Shown piece by piece: positions 1-5,062 of a DNA stretch of 5,200 bases. Made by a program: the position numbers and the translations under genes. Below the pieces are notes generated by a model. That model did no database searches. It saw only the letters and a list, made by a program, of their open reading frames with translations, and was not told where the DNA came from. Each line of letters begins with the position of its first letter. Positions within the stretch are counted from its first letter, which is position 1. The stretch spans positions 1 to 5,200 of the forward strand of contig JAUYBK010000068.1 of NCBI GenBank assembly GCA_030693105.1, given 5' to 3'. This DNA is from Methanobacteriaceae archaeon (lineage in GTDB: Archaea; Methanobacteriota; Methanobacteria; Methanobacteriales; Methanobacteriaceae).

Positions 1-493
1 CGGTAGCAACATCTTCAAGACCGAAGTGATGCGGCCTTTCTCCCTGGAAGAACTTTTAGAAAAACAGGTGCAGGACTTGAGTGGTGGAGAACTGCAAAGA
101 CTAGCCGTGGCTGTTTCATTATCCCAGGAAGCAGACATCTACCTGTTCGACGAGCCCACTGCATTTCTGGATGTGGAACAGCGTCTTAAAGCTGGTAGAG
201 CCATTCGTAGAGTAGTAGAAAGTAAGAATGCCGCGGCCATCATCATCGACCACGACATCGTGTTCATCGACTACATCAGCGACCGGGCCATGGTCTTCTC
301 TGGCCAGCCCGGGGTGGAAGGTCATGCCACCAGTCCCATGGCACTGCGTTCGGCCATGAACCAGTTCCTGTCCGAGGTGAAGATCACCTTCCGCCGGGAC
401 AAGGAGACTAAAAGGCCCCGGGTGAACAAGCTGGACAGTTACCTGGACCGGGAGCAGAAACAAAAAGGAGAGTATTATTATCTGGATAGTTAA
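1..493 (+). CDS. ABCE1/RLI ribosome-recycling ATPase, C-terminal part (5' end outside window)
   Basis: The reading frame is open from base 2 and ends at TAA 491-493, giving about 163 codons of a protein usually near 590 residues. What remains is the second half of the second nucleotide-binding domain. The ABC signature LSGGELQR lies at 77-100, Walker B IYLFDEP at 137-157 with the catalytic Glu codon at 152-154, the D-loop follows, and the switch His of DHD is at 251-253. The C-terminal hinge (ITFRRD, then RPRVNKLDSYLD) is the typical ABCE1 ending and separates it from transporter ATPases. Known for the family: it is a cytoplasmic Fe-S ATPase that splits ribosomes into subunits after termination, working with aRF1 or Pelota. 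The Fe-S domain and first ATPase domain would lie upstream. GTG and ATG codons at 26-31 are internal, not starts. No terminator-like T-run directly follows, so transcription may continue into the small gene at 553. Confidence 0.95.
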   Translation, partial: GSNIFKTEVMRPFSLEELLEKQVQDLSGGELQRLAVAVSLSQEADIYLFDEPTAFLDVEQRLKAGRAIRRVVESKNAAAIIIDHDIVFIDYISDRAMVFSGQPGVEGHATSPMALRSAMNQFLSEVKITFRRDKETKRPRVNKLDSYLDREQKQKGEYYYLDS

Positions 494-498
494 CTCTC

Positions 499-507
499 TT
501 ATAATAA
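499..507 (+). promoter_or_regulatory. Possible TATA box before the small membrane ORF
   Basis: TTATAATAA lies just after the ABCE1 stop. Transcription starting about 26 bp from its centre would begin near 529, leaving a leader of roughly 24 nt that contains the GGTGG ribosome-binding site at 544-548. This is AT-rich intergenic DNA, so the match is weak; co-transcription with ABCE1 is equally possible. Confidence 0.25.
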
Positions 508-552
508 AGTTTATCGACTGAAGCTACCTATATTACAATTAATGGTGGTAAG

Positions 553-723
553 ATGAATCTGAATTTGATAGCAGCGATTTTATCCTTAATTGTGGTGGCC
601 GTTGGCCTGTAAGAGATTTTTAGTCTGGGTGATCACTCCGGGTCCAACTACCTGAGCGTGATTGGCTTCTTCATGGTATTGTTACTCGAAGTACTGGCCA
701 TACCCCAAAAAGCAAGAATATAA
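553..723 (+). pseudogene. Small two-helix membrane protein gene with an in-frame TAA at codon 20
   Basis: ATG at 553 is preceded by GGTGG at 544-548, which pairs with the archaeal anti-SD. The frame reads 19 strongly hydrophobic codons (MNLNLIAAI to VAVGL), then meets TAA at 610-612. The same frame continues without another stop for 36 codons to TAA 721-723. That second half has a polar loop (EIFSLGDHSGSNY) and a second hydrophobic helix (about codons 33-50, including IGFFMVLLLEVLAI), then a basic tail, QKARI. Read through the TAA, the product would be a 56-codon protein with two membrane helices. The frame ends 8 nt before an oligo-T tract, as a genuine gene end would. I do not recognise the family. 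One base change would restore it; TAC (Tyr) for TAA is one example. It may be a nonsense mutation, a sequencing error, or a functional 19-residue hydrophobic peptide. UAA is not the pyrrolysine (UAG) or selenocysteine (UGA) codon. Confidence 0.55.
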
Positions 724-731
724 TATCTAAC

Positions 732-739
732 TTTTTTTT
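732..739 (+). terminator. Oligo-T archaeal terminator
   Basis: A run of eight T residues starts 8 nt after the stop codon of the small ORF. Archaeal RNA polymerase commonly terminates at oligo-T without needing a hairpin. The position between convergent genes supports the call for rightward transcription from ABCE1 or the small ORF. Confidence 0.5.
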
Positions 740-752
740 AAATAGAAAGAGT

Positions 753-771
753 TAGGGATCCAGATTCCCTA
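753..771. repeat. Short inverted repeat between convergent genes
   Basis: TAGGGA (753-758) pairs with TCCCTA (766-771) across a 7-nt loop. It lies 6 nt beyond the aminotransferase stop codon, so on the leftward transcript it would form a hairpin just after the coding region. No strong T-run follows on that strand, only a mixed pyrimidine-rich stretch. It may assist termination or protect the 3' end; a six-base stem can also occur by chance. Confidence 0.35.
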
Positions 772-777
772 TTTAAA

Positions 778-1929
778 CTATCTTAAATCTTCCATTCCTT
801 CCAGGAAGCACTCGGCGAAGTATTCCACCTGGGTGGTGGGTATGGAGAAGCTAACCCGTAGGTAGCGGTGACCGAAGAGTTTGCTGGTGTAGGATCCTTC
901 CCGGGCGAATATCTTTCTATCAATGAGGTATTCGGCCATTTCATGGGGTTTAACTCCGGTGTCTATCATGTCGATGACCATCATGTTTGCGTCGGAGGGA
1001 TATACTGGTAAATAGGCACCTTCCACCTGGTCCACGGCCTGTTTGATTATTTCCTGGTTCTGACGTGTGGTTCCTTTGATTTTACCTATCCATTCTTTTT
1101 TAGTCTCAATGGCAGCTATGGCTCCTTTCTGGGCAACAATGTTGGTTCCCAAGTCGTTGATGACTATGGAACGTATGGAGTTGATGACTTCGGGCATTCC
1201 TATAATGGATCCGATGCGCATCCCCGCCATACCGTAACTCTTGGAGAAACTGTACACGGTGATAGTGTGCTCTGGTGCGATCTTGGCCAGGAGTTCATGT
1301 TCTCTAGCAAAATCACGATAGGTGATGTCATGTAAAAGGTAGATGTCATGATCTTCGGCAATATCCTTAAAGTCTTTGCGTTCTTCCTTGGTGTAGGATG
1401 ATCCTAAGGGGTTGAGTGGATCCACCAGGGATATCAACTTGGTGTTCGCGTCCAAATTCTCCCTTACCAGTTCCGGGGTGAGCTTAAAGCCACACTCCGG
1501 GTTGTAGATAGGGATGGACTTCACGTGATCACCGAATCGGCTGGCAAAATTATCAATAATCAAGTAGCCGGGATCGCAGGTGATGGTGTTGTTCACTGGA
1601 TCCAGGATGTCGTTAGTACTAAGGTACAGGGACTCCGTGGCACCGGCAGTTACCAGGATGTCGTATTCACTTCCCAGGCCCAGATCATCCATTATGAGTT
1701 CCTTAAGTCTAGGAAAGCCCTCTGGCGGAGGGTACTTGCAGTAATCTTTCTCATTGATACTGGCCTCCATGGCCTCCATGACTCCAGTTTCATGATGGAG
1801 GTGGTTGGTATTCTGGCCCATCCAGATCAGGTCCGGGTCGTTGAAAAGGTAATTGAAAAATTCGTTAGCTGTCTTGAAGCCCTTAGGCAGCAACTTGTTA
1901 GGTCTAGCATACTTTTTAGGTGAAATCAT
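778..1929 (-). CDS. PLP-dependent class I/II aminotransferase (fold type I)
   Basis: The protein has 383 residues, a normal length for the aspartate/aromatic aminotransferase superfamily. Recognisable elements in order are YPPPEGFPRL (66-75), TAGATES (94-100) for the cofactor phosphate region, NPLG (173-176) matching the NPxG motif, D201 and Y204 contacting the PLP ring, SFSK with Schiff-base Lys230, R238 in GMRIG, and R358 in YLRVSFS, the usual substrate-carboxylate arginine. All catalytic residues are present, so it should transfer an amino group between an amino acid and a 2-oxo acid in the cytoplasm. Substrate cannot be read from sequence; aspartate or aromatic amino acids are guesses from family resemblance. 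The ATG at 1927-1929 has GTGA four nt upstream on its strand, a weak SD. The gene is convergent with ABCE1 and downstream of radB, separated by 158 bp, so it may have its own promoter. Confidence 0.9.
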   Translation of the reverse strand: MISPKKYARPNKLLPKGFKTANEFFNYLFNDPDLIWMGQNTNHLHHETGVMEAMEASINEKDYCKYPPPEGFPRLKELIMDDLGLGSEYDILVTAGATESLYLSTNDILDPVNNTITCDPGYLIIDNFASRFGDHVKSIPIYNPECGFKLTPELVRENLDANTKLISLVDPLNPLGSSYTKEERKDFKDIAEDHDIYLLHDITYRDFAREHELLAKIAPEHTITVYSFSKSYGMAGMRIGSIIGMPEVINSIRSIVINDLGTNIVAQKGAIAAIETKKEWIGKIKGTTRQNQEIIKQAVDQVEGAYLPVYPSDANMMVIDMIDTGVKPHEMAEYLIDRKIFAREGSYTSKLFGHRYLRVSFSIPTTQVEYFAECFLEGMEDLR

Positions 1930-2012
1930 AATCTCACAACTTGAATTTAATTTGAGGGAAAAATAGTTATCCCATCTATGAAAGTGTTACCATAAGCCTT
2001 CCAAGGTCATGG

Positions 2013-2025
2013 TATAATTAAATTT
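2013..2025 (-). promoter_or_regulatory. Possible TATA element for the aminotransferase gene
   Basis: Read leftward, the sequence is TAAATTTAATTATA. A start about 26 bp downstream would fall near 1992, leaving a leader of around 60 nt. The 158-bp gap between radB and the aminotransferase leaves room for a promoter, but the region is AT-rich throughout and no clear BRE is visible, so this is tentative. Confidence 0.2.
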
Positions 2026-2035
2026 ATCTCCTTTA

Positions 2036-2066
2036 GATTCTTTTGTTTAATTTGTAGTGAAGAATC
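2036..2066. repeat. Seven-base inverted repeat in the radB-aminotransferase gap
   Basis: GATTCTT (2036-2042) is matched exactly by AAGAATC (2060-2066), with a 17-nt AT-rich loop. On the leftward strand it lies about 20 nt after the radB stop and just upstream of the possible aminotransferase TATA element. It could be a 3'-end hairpin of the radB transcript or a dyad operator. No T-run follows on that strand, which weakens the terminator reading. Confidence 0.3.
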
Positions 2067-2087
2067 ATTTAAAATTATCTATAAGGT

Positions 2088-2783
2088 CTAATGTAGGCCA
2101 GAGTCCACAATACGAAAACGAGTGCGCAGTCCTTCGGGGCGGCTGCGGTGTCTTTTTAATACAGCGTATCGTTCTCCGTTCAGGTCTCCCCGGTCCAGTT
2201 CCACCATGATCTTGCTGCGGTACTTTAGGATAGTCCCTCCCACTGGTTCCACCACACCTTCCCCATCAAAACGGGAGTAAACATGGTTGGTTATGACCAC
2301 CGCCACGTCGTATTTACGGGCGATTCTTAAAAGAAGGCCCATTTGTTTACCCAGTTCCTGGTTTAAACGGTGCGAATCACCATCATGGACCCGGTAAAGG
2401 GCCACTGCCGAGTCCAAAACCAAAAGGTCCACCTTTTCACCAGAATGTAACATCTCTTCGATCCTTTTTAGGGTCTGGTCCTGTTCAGCAAAGGTATTAG
2501 GTTCAAAAACTATGATATTGGCCGCAATTTTTTCAAATTCCGGGCCAGATATCTGTTTAACCCTTTCTATCGATAAGCCACCCTCGGTATCAACATATAT
2601 GGCTTTTCTTTCATTTTTAGCACATTGCACCGTCAGGTTAAGGGTGACATTAGTCTTGCCGGACCCAGGAGGCCCGTAAAACTGAGTTATACATCCTTTT
2701 TCCACACCCCCACCCATTAAATTGTCCAGGGGGGATGCAGTAAGTATTTTATCATTTTTCTGGATGTTAAACAATTTTTTCAA
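2088..2783 (-). CDS. radB: RadB, archaeal RecA/Rad51-family recombinase paralogue
   Basis: The protein has 231 residues and consists only of the RecA core, without the N-terminal helix-hairpin-helix domain of RadA. Walker A GPPGSGKT is at 37-44, with Lys43 and Thr44. E67 in YVDTEGG fits the catalytic glutamate. Walker B VDLLVLD is at 118-124, TNHVY at 165-169 fits the sensor loop, and PVGGTILKYRSK at 180-191 is a conserved family stretch. Known for the family: RadB is a euryarchaeal accessory protein in homologous recombination and repair that binds DNA and ATP with weak ATPase activity and helps RadA rather than exchanging strands itself. The start is TTG at 2781-2783: AAGGGG (2793-2798) sits nine nt upstream on its strand, no ATG lies nearby, and the N-terminus then fits the usual spacing before the LDxLxGGG motif. 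The gene follows the sua5-type gene by 90 bp on the same strand. Confidence 0.93.
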   Translation of the reverse strand: MKKLFNIQKNDKILTASPLDNLMGGGVEKGCITQFYGPPGSGKTNVTLNLTVQCAKNERKAIYVDTEGGLSIERVKQISGPEFEKIAANIIVFEPNTFAEQDQTLKRIEEMLHSGEKVDLLVLDSAVALYRVHDGDSHRLNQELGKQMGLLLRIARKYDVAVVITNHVYSRFDGEGVVEPVGGTILKYRSKIMVELDRGDLNGERYAVLKRHRSRPEGLRTRFRIVDSGLH

Positions 2784-2815
2784 TATATTCTGCCCCTTAA
2801 ATCTGTTGTAATTAA

Positions 2816-2834
2816 CTTTAATTATAACTTTACA
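2816..2834 (-). promoter_or_regulatory. Probable TATA box and BRE for radB
   Basis: Read leftward, TGTAAAG (2834-2828) resembles an archaeal BRE and is followed directly by TTATAATTAAAG (2827-2816). With the usual spacing of about 26 bp, transcription would start near 2797, at the AAGGGG ribosome-binding site, giving a leader of about 14 nt. This suggests radB can be transcribed independently of the upstream YrdC gene. Confidence 0.4.
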
Positions 2835-2873
2835 GGTTAATATCTGTTAAGAAGTAACTTATTATTACCGGAA

Positions 2874-3494
2874 TTAATGTAAATTCAGATAAGACCGAAC
2901 TTGATCTAAGGCAGCTCCGGCCCTTAAAATCTCCGGAGGCCAAGAAGTCAAATCCATCACAGTGGACGCAACTCCCGAACAATCCCCCCCATCTAAGTAC
3001 AGATCCACCTGGTCTTTAAGTTGGATCCTAACTCCATCCAAAGTAGCAGGAGATACCTTACCTGATATATTAGCACTGGTAGTTGTTATTGGAAATTCTA
3101 AAGATAACTCTCTGCAGACTGGACTGTCTGGTATTCGAACCCCTATTTTATTTGACACTGCTGTTATTAAGGTGGAAATTTCTTTCTTCTTCTCTAAAAT
3201 CAGGGTGAAAGGGCCAGGGAGTAGATCTTCCACTAAATTAACTGTATTTGTATCAATTTGAGCCACGTTTCCCAAATCACTAGCACTGGACAGACAAATG
3301 GATAAAGGTTTTTCTCCCGATCGCTTTTTAATTTGATAAACCTTTTTAACAGCTTCTTCTATGAAGATATTGGCCCCCAGGCCGTACAGGGTGTCAGTGG
3401 GATAAACTACTGTTCCTCCCCTTCTCAAGACTTCCCGGGCCATTTCCATTTTTTCGGGCTCCGGTTGGTTGGGGTTTATTTTAATGCAGTTCAT
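2874..3494 (-). CDS. Sua5/YrdC-type L-threonylcarbamoyladenylate synthase
   Basis: This is a single YrdC domain of 206 residues from the chosen ATG, lacking the extra C-terminal domain of long Sua5 proteins. Visible motifs are PTDTLYGLG (32-40), the K/R-rich KKRSGEKPL (56-64), LPGPFTLIL (92-100), IGVRIPD (117-123), TSANISG (139-145), and STVMDL then PEILRAGA near the C-terminus. Known for the family: it makes threonylcarbamoyl-AMP from threonine, bicarbonate and ATP, and the Kae1/KEOPS complex transfers the group to A37 of ANN-decoding tRNAs (t6A). A longer reading from TTG at 3507-3509 adds five residues. I prefer ATG 3492-3494 because the TTG has no SD and lies upstream of the predicted transcription start, whereas the TATA-like box at 3512-3524 is placed for a leaderless message beginning at this ATG. 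Confidence 0.9.
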   Translation of the reverse strand: MNCIKINPNQPEPEKMEMAREVLRRGGTVVYPTDTLYGLGANIFIEEAVKKVYQIKKRSGEKPLSICLSSASDLGNVAQIDTNTVNLVEDLLPGPFTLILEKKKEISTLITAVSNKIGVRIPDSPVCRELSLEFPITTTSANISGKVSPATLDGVRIQLKDQVDLYLDGGDCSGVASTVMDLTSWPPEILRAGAALDQVRSYLNLH

Positions 3495-3505
3495 GGCAAT
3501 TTTAT

Positions 3506-3524
3506 CCAAAATTTATATTTATAG
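3506..3524. promoter_or_regulatory. Shared bidirectional TATA box for the YrdC gene and the lipid synthase
   Basis: The 47 bp between the divergent start codons hold one strong TATA-like block, TTTATATTTATAG at 3512-3524. Rightward, TTTATATTT is centred 26 bp before ATG 3542 and preceded by CCAAAA (3506-3511), a good BRE. Leftward, CTATAAATATAAA is centred about 25 bp before ATG 3494; its BRE position is weaker. Neither start codon has a recognisable SD, so both messages are predicted to be leaderless. Confidence 0.55.
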
Positions 3525-3541
3525 ATGACTATAATTGACAT

Positions 3542-4114
3542 ATGCTTAATAAATTGCGTCCCCGTCTCCAGAGGTTTATCGACCCTCTGGCACGAAAAAT
3601 GGGCATAAATCCCAATATTATAACTATAATAGGACTTTTAGTAAGTTTTCTATCTGCCTACCAATTCGCACGTGGAAATCTACTCTATGGTGGGTTTTTA
3701 ATAATTTTAAGCGGGTTTTTTGACATTATAGACGGGGCGGTGGCCCGAAACCACGGTTCGCAGACTAAATTTGGGGGAATATTGGACTCCACTGCCGACC
3801 GATTTGCCGATGCATTCATCATCATTGGAATTATCGCCGGGGGATATATTAACTGGATCTGGGGAGTTCTAGCCCTGCACGCCACCATGAGCGTGAGCTA
3901 CGTGCGGGCCCGGGCCGAGGTAGATGGGGTTAAGTGTGACGTTGGCTTGGCTGAACGGGCCGAGCGCCTGGTTATCCTGGTGGTGGGTGCCTTCCTGGCA
4001 TACTTCCTTAACCCGGACTTCATGGCCCTATCCGTCCTGGTGGTCATGGTCCTGGGATACTTTACCGTAACGCAAAGACTGTACCACTCCTGGAAACAGC
4101 TTAACAAACCCTGA
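3542..4114 (+). CDS. Archaetidylinositol-phosphate synthase (CDP-alcohol phosphatidyltransferase)
   Basis: This 190-residue integral membrane enzyme carries a perfect CDP-alcohol phosphotransferase signature, D-x2-D-G-x2-A-R-x8-G-x3-D-x3-D: D61, D64, G65, A68, R69, G78, D82 and D86. The aspartates bind metal and the CDP pyrophosphate. Hydrophobic segments lie near residues 27-43, 49-66, 88-118, 142-157 and 160-177. SYVRARAE (119-126) followed by VGLAERAER is typical of the archaeal inositol-phosphate-using group. Known for that group: CDP-archaeol plus 1L-myo-inositol 1-phosphate gives archaetidylinositol phosphate and CMP, the step before archaetidylinositol; a Methanothermobacter enzyme has been characterised. 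Substrate choice here is inferred from resemblance; a glycerol-phosphate substrate is the main alternative. The start is ATG 3542 with no SD, consistent with a leaderless message from the box at 3512-3520. Confidence 0.85.
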   Translation: MLNKLRPRLQRFIDPLARKMGINPNIITIIGLLVSFLSAYQFARGNLLYGGFLIILSGFFDIIDGAVARNHGSQTKFGGILDSTADRFADAFIIIGIIAGGYINWIWGVLALHATMSVSYVRARAEVDGVKCDVGLAERAERLVILVVGAFLAYFLNPDFMALSVLVVMVLGYFTVTQRLYHSWKQLNKP

Positions 4115-4138
4115 TTTTAATTTTAAACTTTTTATTTC
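4115..4138 (+). promoter_or_regulatory. AT-rich spacer: possible terminator or internal promoter
   Basis: The 47 bp between the lipid synthase and the DUF357 gene open with a T-rich stretch (runs of four, four and five T). It could terminate part of the upstream transcript. The block around 4115-4129 could also act as a TATA box giving a leader of about 20 nt that includes the downstream SD. The sequence does not decide between these. Confidence 0.25.
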
Positions 4139-4150
4139 ATCAAGGGACCT

Positions 4151-4156
4151 GGTGAT
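4151..4156 (+). promoter_or_regulatory. Consensus Shine-Dalgarno site for the DUF357 gene
   Basis: GGTGAT, a perfect part of the methanogen SD AGGAGGTGAT, ends five nt before ATG 4162. It fixes that ATG as the start; the ATG overlapping the SD at 4155 leads to no usable frame. It contrasts with the SD-less lipid synthase just upstream. Confidence 0.7.
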
Positions 4157-4161
4157 GGATA

Positions 4162-4395
4162 ATGGATGCTCTCGCGAGAATAGATAAGGACCTTAAACTT
4201 TTTGAAAAAAATATAAAAGAATTAGAGTCCATAAAAATGGGTGTAGCAGAAGAAAAGATAGTGGACATGGCCCGCAGCTATGCCCAGGACACCACCTACT
4301 ACGTGGAAAAAGAGGATTATTTAACTGCCTTCGGGTGTATCACCTACGCCCACGGGCTCCTGGACGCGGTGCGCCTAACTAAGAAACTTATTTAG
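4162..4395 (+). CDS. DUF357 family small helical protein
   Basis: This 77-residue, mostly charged protein has no signal peptide or membrane segment. It looks all-helical: a first amphipathic helix (about 2-28) rich in Lys, Glu and Leu, then VDMARSYAQDTTYYVEK, and the conserved motif DYLTAFGCITYAHGLLDA at 52-69. That motif is the hallmark of DUF357, an archaeal family with no assigned biochemical role. One cysteine (C59) and one histidine (H64) lie within it. The start is well supported by GGTGAT at 4151-4156. The TAG stop at 4393-4395 is nine nt before the next ATG, so this gene and the PhoU-like gene are almost surely translated from one message. Family assignment is from motif recognition; function is unknown. 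Confidence 0.85.
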   Translation: MDALARIDKDLKLFEKNIKELESIKMGVAEEKIVDMARSYAQDTTYYVEKEDYLTAFGCITYAHGLLDAVRLTKKLI

Positions 4396-4404
4396 GGGAT
4401 TAAT

Positions 4405-5061
4405 ATGGTGAAGTTATTTGGCCGTGAATCCCGGGTAGAACAACATTTTAGGGAACACGCCCAGCTGGTTTACGAATGTGTTGAAATGCTTCAGGAACTC
4501 ATGCCCTACTTCTATCAAGGCGACTTCGATGCCCTGAATGAAAAAGTAGTTGAAATGTCCCGAATAGAACACCAGGCGGATGAAGTTCGGCGGATTATGG
4601 AAATTGAATTTTTCAAGGGAGCTTTTTTACCATTCGACCGGGAAGACCGGATTATACTGGCAGAACTGGTAGATTCTGTGGCCGACATGACCCAGGAGAC
4701 TGCTTATGGAATATGTTTAAGCCGTGTTCAGTTCCCCCCTAAATTTGAAGACGACTTTAGAGAGATGGTTGATGCAGTGTGCGCAGCAGCCCAGGTGCTT
4801 AAAGAATGTGTGGAACTCCTGGACCAGGACCTGGCCAAGTCCATAGCTAAAGCCCACGAAGTGGAAGCCAACGAAGAAGCCGTGGACATGATTGAGCGAA
4901 GGATACTAAAAAGACTTTACGACGCATACCGGGACGGAGAGTTTGGGATCTTGAAACTCCTGGAACTGAAAAACACCGTGATCCGGCTGGGTAACATTAC
5001 CGACCGGGCGGAAGACGCTTCGGACCGGGTGCTCATTATGGTGGCCAAAAGGAGAGGCTAG
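4405..5061 (+). CDS. PhoU-like DUF47 family protein (TIGR00153 type)
   Basis: This soluble, helix-rich protein of 218 residues has the layout of PhoU-like DUF47 proteins. Two acidic E-x3-D metal-binding motifs are visible: E55-HQA-D59 in the first half, and E203-DAS-D207 within NITDRAEDASD near the C-terminus. Known for the superfamily: PhoU proteins form helical bundles with multinuclear metal clusters and regulate phosphate uptake; DUF47 members often sit beside a PiT-type phosphate permease. No permease is present here, at least to the window edge, so the partner is unknown. The start ATG 4405-4407 has AGGGG (4394-4398) seven nt upstream, overlapping the DUF357 stop, which implies translational coupling. 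The last codons contain the likely SD of the next gene. Confidence 0.87.
   Translation: MVKLFGRESRVEQHFREHAQLVYECVEMLQELMPYFYQGDFDALNEKVVEMSRIEHQADEVRRIMEIEFFKGAFLPFDREDRIILAELVDSVADMTQETAYGICLSRVQFPPKFEDDFREMVDAVCAAAQVLKECVELLDQDLAKSIAKAHEVEANEEAVDMIERRILKRLYDAYRDGEFGILKLLELKNTVIRLGNITDRAEDASDRVLIMVAKRRG
5050..5057 (+). promoter_or_regulatory. Strong Shine-Dalgarno site before a possible ATA start
   Basis: AGGAGAGG lies inside the last codons of the DUF47 gene. Its AGGAG core ends eight nt before ATA 5063-5065, a normal spacing. It is the best clue to where translation of the next gene begins. Confidence 0.5.
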
Positions 5062-5062
5062 A

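Noticed and set aside
119..463. 114-codon open frame on the minus strand
   Set aside because: It lies antisense to the ABCE1 C-terminal region, whose motifs are unmistakable. Its protein is low-complexity and His/Val/Asp-rich, as expected from a shadow frame.
610..612. Recoding of the in-frame stop as pyrrolysine or selenocysteine
   Set aside because: The codon is TAA. Pyrrolysine uses UAG and selenocysteine uses UGA, so neither mechanism applies.
756..1603. Cluster of five GGATCC palindromes (756, 892, 1207, 1418, 1598)
   Set aside because: It is more than expected by chance for a 6-mer in this span, but four of the five are inside one coding gene where Gly-Ser, Asp-Pro and similar codon pairs can generate them. 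Spacing is irregular and there is no sign of a functional array.
1525..1923. 132-codon open frame on the plus strand
   Set aside because: It is antisense to the aminotransferase N-terminal half, with no recognisable domain, and the opposite strand carries all the family motifs.
1956..1973. GGGA...TCCC dyad in the aminotransferase leader
   Set aside because: The stem is only four base pairs with an AT-rich loop. It is too weak to call a riboswitch or attenuator.
2962..3524. Two plus-strand open frames (99 and 63 codons)
   Set aside because: Both are opposite the YrdC-domain gene, which has every expected motif. Neither shows a family resemblance.
3685..4107. Two minus-strand open frames (67 and 69 codons)
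   Set aside because: Both lie opposite the lipid synthase, including its catalytic signature; composition is skewed as in shadow frames.
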